A DNA stretch of 64,000 nt from Garcia nutans. Taxonomy: Eukaryota; Streptophyta; Magnoliopsida; Malpighiales; Euphorbiaceae. Made by a program: the position numbers and the translations under genes. Of the stretch, positions 55,011 to 64,000 are shown piece by piece. Location: the NCBI GenBank assembly GCA_947685225.1, contig CANTUV010000024.1:28848001-28912000 (forward strand), read 5' to 3'. Below the pieces are notes generated by a model that made no database searches, was not told the DNA's origin, and saw nothing but the letters and a program-made list of their open reading frames with translations. Each line of letters starts with the position of its first letter. Within the stretch, counting starts at the first letter, position 1.

Positions 55011-56422
55011 ATGGAGCCCGAACAAATTCAAAGAATGGTGGATGAGGCCCTCAACGCCAAAATGGAAGAAATCTAAGAGGCCCTAGCTGAGACCATGAAG
55101 AACCAATTGACTGCAATCTTAGAAAACCATGCCGAGGCATCTGCTAGCACTAAGAAACCAAAGGACAAAGGGAAGACCAAAGTTAGTGAAGTGGTTTTTG
55201 ATGATGAAAAGGTGATCATTGATGATGATGATGATTGGGCTCAATACTACTAAGAGGTTTAAGAAAAGAAGAAAGAACCGAAGGCTGTTGAGAAGGCAAC
55301 TATTGAAAAGACCGAGACATCCGATGTTGAAAAGATGATTACTGATTTAGAAAAGAAATTTGAGAAGAATTTGAAAACCGAAGAGATGTCTAAGATCGAC
55401 AAACTATTTGAACAAGATGAAGAGGTCCCTTATAAATTCAAGATGCCTTCCTTTGCTAAGTACAATGGCACTGGAAATCCCCATCTTCATGTGAAGCAGT
55501 ATATCACTGCCATGCAATCTGCTCGAGCTACTAAGGCTCAAACCCTAAGGTACTTTGTGCTCTCGTTGGACCCTATTATCCAAAATTGGTTCAATACCTT
55601 AGATGATGGAACACAAAAGAGTTGGGATCTACTTTACAAAGCCTTCATCCAACAATATGGATATAATGTTGAGCTAGAAGTTACCTTAATGGAAGTGGAG
55701 TCCATTAGGCAAAGGCCAAATTTGAATTTTGTGGACTATGTGAAAAGGTGGAGAAACAAGGCCGCTTTACTCAAGAAGAGGCCCGATGAATCTGATCAAA
55801 TAAGGATGATTGTGAGAGGAGTGTTGCCTAGTCTTCGTGAGAGGATGTCTCATACACTCATCCGTGATTTCAAAGACCTTCTTCAAGCTGGTTTGCAAAT
55901 TGAAGAATGGGAAAGGGAGAAAAGACGCTTTGCAAAAAAAAGGAACGAGAAAGGGAGCTATCAACCTGGTAGCCAAAGCATGTAAAAGGTCATCGGTGTT
56001 AATGCTACTAACCAAGGGACAGGGAGACAATTTTTGAAATTGGGAAAATTGATGTCTTGGGTTCTCAACAAGCTTCAAAGAAAAGGATTGCTACAACCCT
56101 TAAATCCTCGTCCTTTGCCTAACCCTCTCCCACCTAATTTTGGCACAAAGCATTTTGTCAATTCCACCAAATGCAAGGGCATGACACGGATAGATGTGTA
56201 AGGTTGAGACATGAGATTCAAAATCTAATTGATAATGGAAAGCTACCCGAGCCCAATAAGCCAAACACCAAAGACAACCCATTACCAAAATTCAATAGGG
56301 TACCACCACCGGCAACCTTCATGATTGGAGGAGGTTTGCATGAGGACTTTGTCATGTCTTCTTTTCAAGATGTGGATGAAAAAGCAATCAAAGAAGAAGA
56401 GGCATTTGTCAAAATTGAATAA
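55011..56422 (+). pseudogene. gag-like gene of copy H, broken
   Basis: ATG at 55011 (MEPEQIQRMVDEALNAKMEE). Stops at 55074, 55251, 55260 and 55983, a long clean gag-domain stretch (55335-55982, including NFVDYVKRWRNKAALLKKRP), and a one-base loss near 56145 just before the C-x2-H-x4-H-x4-C knuckle, after which the frame runs to 56422 (SSFQDVDEKAIKEEEAFVKI). Three of the four stops replace Gln codons. The coding trace may extend to about 56515. No protease follows. Confidence 0.85.
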
Positions 56423-56515
56423 GCTATGATGGGTGGAGAAGTAGCAATTTGTGTCGTCAACGGATTTTGGCATTCAAGTGATAGTGATGATGATATTATA
56501 TCTAAGAAGGAGGAG

Positions 56516-58168
56516 TGGACTGTTTTATTAGTTTTTGTCATAGAATTGTGTCCTATTTATTATGATGATTATTATTTTATTTAGGTATTTTGGTAGCTTT
56601 AATCTGTTTATTTAGTGTTTTCATCAATTTTGGTGGTTTTAATTTATTTCAGTGTTTATGTCATTTTTGTTATAGTTTTTAGTTTGGTGTTTATTTGTTG
56701 TTGGTTAATGTTTATTTGATTCTTGTTTAAAGTTTATTTAAGTGTTTATTTTAGGTTAATATGCAAACATCATCTTAAGGGCAAAGGAACCAAGAGAGAA
56801 GGAAAATTTGGGCAGTGACTGACACACTCAGAGGACACGGCCAAGCCAATGGCCGTGTCACATGACACGGCCAGGAGACTTGGCCGTGTCCCATACTAAG
56901 CCAAGGAAGAAGACCAAAAGGAAAGAGAGCAAAGAACGAAGAGATCAGAAGGTGACACACTCAGGGGACACGACCAAGCCACTGGCCGTGTCTCTCCAAA
57001 CACACCAAACATGGCTAAACTCACCCAAGCTTGGCCGTGTCACACTTAACTCCAAAGAAGAAGAGATAAAAATCACACAGAAGTGGACACATTCAGTAGA
57101 CACGGCCAAGCCACTGGCCGTGTCACATGACACGGCTAGGAGCTTGGCCGTGTCACTCCATGGACTAAAGGAGTGGAGTTTTAAGCGAGGTTTCGTGTAA
57201 ATAATACGATTAGGGTTTTTTTCAAGGAGAGAGTTTATTATCGGCCGTCAGAGAATAACTTAGGGTTTTCCAATTGTTTTCTTTGAGATTATTGATTACA
57301 CTTTGATAAAAACAGTTTAGATTAAATTTGTTTTTGCCATTGCAACATTCTTCTAGCAAAGATCTGAATAAGAGATTCTTCAGAAACTAAAGGAAGTTTG
57401 TAATTTGGTTTTGTTCTCAAACTTTATCTCTTAAATTTCATTGGAATTGTATTCATGATTTCTATTATTTCTAAAATGATTTCTTTGAATTTTAATGAGA
57501 TGAATATGTTTGATAGCATTATGAACTAATTTGATCTAGTCTAGGGTTTGTATGGATCTACTATGATTGTATGAATTGGTTATTGCTCTTAACTAAATTA
57601 TTACTTTAGCCTTGGTTGAATGGATTATTATTAATATATAATTGATTGGCCACCAATTATGTGTTTGAGGTGTTAGATGAAGGATTGAGAGATGAAGTCT
57701 AATGCTGGAACAATTCAATTAGGGACTTAGGTGAATTAGAAATATAACCTAAGAAAAGGATTATTTCAATTGTAACAAGATTATTTGAAAGAGGCTTGAA
57801 TGCGATAGCTTATTTTCTTGATTCGATTAATTAAGTTACTTGAGATCTAATTTTTGAATTTAATTGGTTGAGAGGAATAACCGTTCATACATATAAGTTA
57901 GTAGAAAAGTGCAAACCCTAGACCTTTATATTAAGTGAATCAATATATCAGCTCAGTTTACTTTTATTGTTTTAAACTCCAATCGATCTGTCTTCATTAG
58001 TTGTTAGCAATTTACATTTATTATAATTTGTTATTTGCAACCTGATAATCAATTAGCTTATCTAGCTTCCTTGAGAGACGACCTTGAGGTGTTCACCAAG
58101 ATACTATAGCAGCCTCGTATACTTGCGAGTATAGTTCTAGTAGTGTTAATTAGAGCGCAATAAGTTTT
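56516..58168 (+). repeat. Presumed 5' LTR and flank of the Athila-like element (start not located)
   Basis: Region upstream of the Athila-type PBS. It contains five GACACGGCCA-type hairpins (56834-57154) and the TACTATAGCAGCCTCGTATA and CTTGCGAGTATAG motifs shortly before the PBS, a layout I associate with the 3' end of Athila-type LTRs. The left end cannot be fixed because the matching 3' LTR is not recognisable inside the window. Confidence 0.5.
56834..57154. repeat. GACACGGCCA hairpins upstream of the Athila-like element
   Basis: Hairpins at 56834-56859 (loop AGCCAA), 56864-56890 (loop GGAGACT), 56967-56992 (one mismatch, loop AGCCAC), 57099-57124 (loop AGCCAC) and 57129-57154 (one mismatch, loop GGAGCT). 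The stem is the same as in the chromovirus-type LTRs. Confidence 0.85.
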
Positions 58169-58186
58169 TGGCGCCGTTGCCGGGGA
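58169..58186 (+). other. Primer binding site of the Athila-like element (tRNA-Asp type)
   Basis: TGGCGCCGTTGCCGGGGA, the PBS of Athila-lineage elements, complementary to the 3' end of plant tRNA-Asp. Confidence 0.9.
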
Positions 58187-58303
58187 TGCTAATTGGCGTA
58201 ATTGTTTATTAGGCATAAATATTTTAGATTATTTTTCATTGTTTACTTTTGATTTTATTTCTCTTTTGCTTTTAATAATTCTTTCTTTCCAGAAATTTTG
58301 TTT

Positions 58304-61300
58304 ATGCAAGGAAGGAGATCACTCGGAGGAGAGCTATACCCAGTTATTCTAGAAATTCAGAGAGTGAAAAGAAGCAGAGAAGAGTTTGAACTGTACACCG
58401 GATTTGATACAGAGGAGGACACTTCTAATTTTGAGTAGGATACTGCACAATCTACCAATATGGGAGAAGAAGGGCAAAGAACTATGAGAGATTTTGCTAG
58501 ACCTATCATTGGAACTTCTACATCTTGTATAAGATTGACGGATGCAGCAAGAAATTATGAGTTGAAGAACATCCATTACAACATGCTACCATCATTCTTT
58601 GGAGTTCCAAATGAAGATCCTTTGAACTTTATTCAAGATTTCTATTCCACCCTCAACACTTTTCCATTGGGAGGACTAATAGAGGACCAGTTGAGGATGA
58701 GATGCTTTCCGTATACATTGAAGGATAGGGCAAAGAGCTGGCTTATGATGTTGCCTAAAAATTCTTTGACAACTTGGGAGAAAGTTTATAACAAGTTTAT
58801 GGGCAAATTTTACTCACATCAGAAGACAGCTGAATTGAGAGGGAAGATAACTACATTCTCTCAATTTGAAGGAGAACCATTTCATGAGGCTTGGGACAGG
58901 TTTAAGATGTTATTGATCCAGTGTCCACACCATCACTACCCACTTCAACTTCTAAATCAGTTTTTCTACGATGATCTAACCCAGCAATTTCAGAACACTG
59001 TTGATAACGCAGCTGGGGGAACTATGGGAGAAAAGACAGCAGATGAAACTTATGAAATTTTTGAAATGTTGGGAGCTAATTCTCAACAGAAAAGTGTAAG
59101 AGGAAGAAGTAAAGGGGTGAACCAATTGGAAGCCAACAGTGAGATGGTCAATCAGATAGCTGAATTGACAAGGCAAGTGCAGATGTTGAACATGAAGAAC
59201 AATACTTCTTCATCCACTCAAGAAGTGTGTGGAATTTGTGGAACTTTCGGGCATGGAGCAAATATATGCCCCTCCGCATATGAGTCTTATGGAAATGAAG
59301 CTTAGCAAGTCAATGCTATGGGGGGATATCAACCAAGGGCCCGGAATGATCCTTATTCAAATACATACAATCCTGGTTGGCGGAATCATCCAAATTTTTC
59401 TTGGGCAACAAATAATTCTCAACAGCCTTTCCATTTGCTCCAGAGACAAAACCAACCGCAGGGTCAATCTTCAAATCAAGGGCAGCCTAAGAGAGAGAGT
59501 TTGGAGGATAGTTTACAAGCCTTTATCCAAGTCAGTGCTAAGAATCAAGAGATGACTAACAAAAGGCTGGATTCCTTAGAAGCATCTTTTAAGAAGGTGG
59601 AGACTCAACTGGGACAACTTTCACAACAGATGCAGATTCAACAAAAAGGAAAATTTCCAAGTCAACCTGAGCAGGCACAATCAGTGACTGTGCTTAGAAG
59701 TGGCAAGGTAATAAACAATAATGTTGAAAATAATTCTGTGAATGCAGGTGATCAAAAGAACAAAAAAGAAGGAGAACCAGAGAATGAAGGTGCTGTAGAA
59801 AGATCAATGGAGAAATCCCCTTCAGCATATTTACACAAGGCAAGGAATCCTTACCGGCCACCTATACCATTCCCCAGCAGGTTAAAGAATGATAAACAAG
59901 ATAAGCAATTTTCGGACATCTTCAACATGCTGTCTAAGGTAAGTATTAACCTACCCTTACTTGAAACAATAAAGAACATGCCAGCTTATGCCAAATTCTT
60001 CAAGGAACTTAACACAAAGAAAAAAAGGTATGAGCCAAATGAAAAGGTGATAGTGTCAGAGGTAGCTAGTGCTGTTTTGCAGCATAAACTACCTCTGAAG
60101 CTAAAGGATCCTGGTAGTTTTATAATTCAAATTACTATGGGTAATGGAAAGGGAACTGATGGCATGTGTGATTTAGGAGCCAGTGTAAATTTGATGCCTT
60201 ATTCTGTATATCTTGAATTAGAACTAGGGGAACTTAAACCTACAAAAATGGTGTTGCAATTAGCTAACAGATCTTTTAGATTTTTGAAAGGGGTTATAGA
60301 AGATGTGTTAGTTAAGGTTGGTGGGTTGATAGTGCCTGTTGATTTCATAGTTCTTGACATGGAAGGAAGTAACCCTACACCATCCGCACACACTATTCTA
60401 CTGGGTAGGCCTTTTATGGCGACTACCAACACCTTGATAGATGTTAAAAATGGTAAATTGTCAATGACTATCTTAGGACAAACGGTTGAATTTTGTATTT
60501 TTAACACTTCTCCCATTCCTACAACTGCATTATATGAGGATTGCTCTTTAATTGATTTTATTGATGTAGTTGTTTCAGATGTTTTCTTGCAAACAGGTTT
60601 CTCAGATAAATTGGAGCTGGCACTAACCTTAGATGGTGGTTTAGATATTTTTGATTAAAAAATTGCCAGTTGCCTTGAGACATTAGAGAGTGCTGAAATA
60701 GAGGAACTTAAGGAGGACCCAGTTTGTGAACTTCCCTCCATCCAAAAAGAAGAGAAGAATCCTTCACTTGTGTTAGAGCTGAAAGAGTTACCTAAAAATT
60801 TGAAATATGTGTTTTTAGGAGATCACAACACCTTACCTGTGATAATATCTAGCGAACTTAGTGAAGGGGAGGAGATGAAGTTGGTAAGTGAGCTTAAAAG
60901 ATTGAAAAGAGCAATAGGATGGGGATTGAGTGACATCAAAGGTATTAGCCCTTCAATGTGCATGCATAGAATCACTTTAGAAGAGGGAGCTAAACCTGTG
61001 AGGGAGACCCAAAGGTGCCTTAACCCAAACATGAGTGAAGTGGTTAAGAAGGAAGTGCTCAAATTGCTGGATGAAGGAGTGATATATCCAATAGCTAATA
61101 GTGAGTGGGTGAGCCCAATACATGTAGTGCCTAAGAAATCTGGAATCACTGTGGTGAAAAATGAAAATAATGAATTGGTTCCTACTAGGACTACTACTGG
61201 GTGGAGAATGTGTATTGATTATGGGAAGTTGAACAATGCAACAAAGAAAGACCATTTCCCTCTTCCTTTTATTGATCAGGTGTTGGATAAACTTTCTGGA

Positions 61301-63673
61301 CACTCACATTATTGCTTTTTGGATGGACTTTCAAGTTATTATCAGGTGCTGATATCACCAGAGGATCAATCCAAGACTACCTTTACTTGCCCTTTTGGGA
61401 CTTATGCATTTCGGCGTATGCCCTTTGGCTTATGCAATGCACCTGCAACTTTTCAGAGATGCATGATGTCTGTCTTCACAGACATGATAGATGATTTTAT
61501 TGAGGTATTTATGGATGACTTTTCTATTTTTGGTAGTTCTTTTAATAATTGCCTCAATAAACTTGTTCTTGTGCTTGAGAGATGCATTGAATGTAACCTC
61601 ACTTTGAGTTAGGAAAAGAGTCATTTCATGGTTACTCAGGGCATTGTCTTAGGTCATGTGGTGTCAAGTAAAGGGATTGAGGTGGATAAGGCTAAGGTAG
61701 AATTGATTGCTAAGTTACCCCCACCTACCTCTGTTAGGGGAATAAGAAGTTTTCTAGGGCATGCAGGTTTTTACCGGAGGTTTATTAAGGATTTTTCCAA
61801 AATAAGCCAACCATTGTGCCATTTGCTGGGAAAAGATGTTCCATTTGAGTTTACTGCATAATGCATGCAAGCCTTTAATTCCCTTAAGGAAAAACTGACT
61901 AGTGCACCGGTGATTGTAGCTAATGTTTGGTCTTTACCTTTCAAAATTATGTGATGCCTCTAATCATGCAGTAGGAGCGGTTCTTAGGCAAAGGGTTGAT
62001 AAATTTTTGAAAGTGATATATTATGCTAGCTTGACCCTGAATAGTGTGCAAATGAACACAACAACTGAAAAGGAAATGTTAGCGGTTGTTTTTGCTTTAG
62101 ATAAGTTTAGAGCATATTTAATTAGGTCTAAAATTATTGTGCATTCTGATCATGCAGCTCTAAAATATCTTTTGACAAAACAACATGCTAAACCTCGCTT
62201 AATTAGATGGGTGTTATTATTGCAAGAATTTGATTTCCAAATCAAAGACACTAAGGGAAGTGAGAATGTTGTAGCTGATCATTTATCTAGATTACCCTTC
62301 TTTAGTGAAAATCTTACATCTGATAGCATTCATAAAAATTTAGAAGCATTTCCTAATGAGCAGCTGTTTGTGGTAATTAATGCACCTTGGTTTGCAGATA
62401 TTGCTAACTATCTTGCTTCTAGTATATTGCGTTCTGACATGTCATTTTAGGAAAAGAAAAGGTTTTTACACGTGAGTAAATTTTTTTTTTGGGATGAACC
62501 TTACTTATTCTGGATTTGCAAAGATGAGATAGTTTGCAGGTGTGTATCTAAGGAAGAACAACTGAGTGTTCTTCAATTTGTCATGACCTTCACTGTGGTG
62601 GTCATTTTGGAGGGAGGAAGACTACAGAAAAGGTGCTTCAAAGTGGTTTTTACTGGCCTACTCTATTTAAAGATGCTCAAGAGTATTGTAAGCATTGTGA
62701 CTGCTGTCAAAGAGTGGGTAACATTGGGAGGAGGAATGAAATGCCCCTTCAATCATATATTGTTGTTGAACTCTTTGATGTGTGGGGAATAGACTTTATG
62801 GGTCCTTTTCCCAAGTCTTTTGGTTATGAAAATATTTTAGTTGCTGTTAATTATGTTTCAAAATGGGTGGAGGCAATCCCCACCCGTACTAATGATGCTA
62901 ATGTGGTTGTTAAATTTGTGAAGGAAAATATTCTTAGCAGATTTAGCACGCCAAGAGTGATAGTCAGTGATGGGGGAAGTCATTTTTGCAACAAAGTTTT
63001 TGAGAAATTAATGCACAAATCTGGTGTGAAACACAAGGTGGCGACCCCATACCATCCACAGACTTCTGGACAAGTTGAAACATCCAACAAGCAAATAAAA
63101 GGAATTCTGGAGAAAACAGTCAACTTATTAAGGAAGGATTGGGCGAGTAGATTGCATGATGCATTGTGGGCATATCAGACTGCTTTCAAGACTCCTTTGG
63201 GTATGAGTCCATACCGATTGGTTTTTGGTAAGGCTTGTCATTTACCAGTGGAGTTGGAGCACAAAGCATATTGGGCAATCAAGACACTGAATTTAGACTT
63301 GGACAAGGCAAAGAGAGAGCGTTTTCTGCAAATTTCAGAGTTAGATGAGCTGAGGAATGAGGCATATGAGGGCTCGAGGATTTATAAGGATCGCACTAAA
63401 GCACTTCATGACAGAATTATAGTGCAAAAGACATTGAGCCCATGTATGAAAGTTTTACTTTTTAATTCTCGACTCCATTTGTTTCCAGGAAAACTCAAGT
63501 CTCAATGGAGTCGTCCTTTCGAGATAACTCAAGTGTATCCTTCTAGTGCCATTGAATTGCTTAACTCTCAAACAAATGAGACTTTTAAAGTAAATGGACA
63601 GAGAGTTAAACCATATAATGAAGGATTCCAAGAAGTAAAGATCATCGATAGCACTTTGATCTACGATCCTTAA
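58304..63673 (+). pseudogene. Athila-like gag-pol, decayed but nearly full length
   Basis: From the ATG at 58304 one frame carries gag (FFGVPNEDPLNFIQDFYSTL near 58600, RCFPYTLKDRAKSWLMMLP), a CGICGTFGHGANIC knuckle (59230), a protease with CDLGASVNLMPYSVY (60170), reverse transcriptase with WRMCIDYGKLNNATKKDHFP (61203) and FMDDFSIFG (61509), RNase H (61950-62300, HSDHAALKYLL) and integrase (HCDCCQRV near 62695, VWGIDFMGPFP, VSDGGSHFCN, YHPQTSGQVETSNKQ). In-frame stops: 58436, 59303, 60656, 61610, 61859 and 62448. Frameshifts: near 61955 and near 62585. It ends at a normal TAA (63671). No env-like frame follows in the remaining 330 bp. The element cannot work. Relationship to Athila is firm from PBS, knuckle and DLGAS protease. 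Confidence 0.9.
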
Positions 63674-64000
63674 GTCTTGCAGTAATGTCCAGCTATATGA
63701 CATTACAGAAGCGTTAAATGGGAGGCAACCCATCTGTTTGCATTTCTTTTAATAGTTGTAATTTTATATTCAACAATTTTGATTTTATGTTTGGTTTAAA
63801 TAAATGGAATGGGTGCTTTGATCGATTTTTATTTTTCTAATGTGTTTCAGGGTTAGTCAAAGAAGAGGATTGCATTTCTTTGAGATTTGGTGATATAAAA
63901 TTAAAAAAAAAGTCAAATTGGCAGTGAGTGACACGACCACTTGACACGGCCAAGCCACTGGCCGTGTCAAGCCAAGCCTAAAAACACCATTTTACACAGC
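63674..64000 (+). other. Post-pol region of the Athila-like element
   Basis: Short noncoding stretch with GTTAAATGGGAGGCAACCCA (63712), a motif common after Athila-type integrase, and one perfect GACACGGCCA hairpin at 63943-63968 (loop AGCCAC). The 3' LTR must lie further right or begins undetected here. Confidence 0.6.

Larger units (their letters stand above)
51594..56515 (+). mobile_element. Copy H: gag-only family element, 3' part missing
   Basis: Complete 5' LTR, PBS, leader and broken gag, inserted in the gag of copy G. After gag the sequence continues about 100 bp and then merges into AT-rich DNA belonging to the Athila-like element; the exact end is not resolved. Confidence 0.75.

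Noticed and set aside
59303..59305. Programmed stop-codon readthrough (TAG CAA) between gag and pol of the Athila-like element
   Set aside because: The next bases do not fit the CARYYA readthrough context, and five other nonsense codons in the same gene show general decay.
1..64000. tRNA or rRNA genes
   Set aside because: Only short tRNA-complementary PBS sites were seen. No full cloverleaf or rRNA segment was recognised by reading; a tRNAscan run would settle it.

Overview
The window looks like a stretch of repetitive nuclear DNA from a flowering plant, probably a eudicot with a large genome. It is AT-rich and carries no bacterial-type operons. I see no intact host gene. Almost every base belongs to a nested pile of LTR retrotransposons, with a CACTA-like DNA transposon and a patch of host-gene exon fragments at the left end. 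Species cannot be named from the sequence alone.

Layout. 1-674 is a broken Ty1/copia fragment on the minus strand. About 1240-3500 carries exon-sized pieces of at least three unrelated host genes, all on the minus strand: a phytocyanin, a UAP56-type DEAD-box helicase and an MRG-domain chromatin protein. This looks like the cargo of a gene-capturing transposon. 4445-5915 is a CACTA-like element built of ~288-bp repeats full of CGTCGCA motifs. From ~5930 to ~56500 the window is dominated by one family of gag-only, Tat/Ogre-like LTR elements. These have LTRs of about 2.1-2.2 kb starting TGTAGACCC and ending CTCACA, the PBS TGGCGACTCCACTGGGGA, a gag-like reading frame, no pol, and minisatellites between gag and the 3' LTR. 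Copies lie in both orientations and are inserted into each other. Target-site duplications give the order: an outer minus-strand copy (5930-7291 and 42276-44438) was split by an insertion whose ends are at 7292 and 42275 (TSD ACTGG). Inside that lie copies A(+), B(-), C(-) and D(-). D in turn received a solo LTR (26751-29702, TSD ACTTG) and a complete Ty3/gypsy chromovirus (30467-40399, TSD AACCA). Further right are copies F(+), G(-) and H(+), and from about 56.5 kb an Athila-like element with broken gag-pol that runs past the window end.

The only intact protein-coding gene is the 1544-codon gag-pol of the chromovirus at 33178-37812. Its two 2541-bp LTRs differ at only two positions that I could find, so it is the youngest insertion. 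The gag-only copies cannot make reverse transcriptase or integrase. If they move, they must borrow enzymes from an autonomous Tat/Ogre relative, which is not in this window.

Most unusual: (1) the multi-gene exon-fragment chimera at the left end; (2) three different minisatellites in the gag-only family built on the same short hairpin core (GGGT-loop-ACCC), with paired base changes that keep the stem; (3) a 10-bp-stem hairpin (GACACGGCCA/TGGCCGTGTC) shared by chromovirus-type LTRs and the unrelated Athila-like element; (4) a strong bias of gag stop codons toward Gln-to-stop C>T changes.
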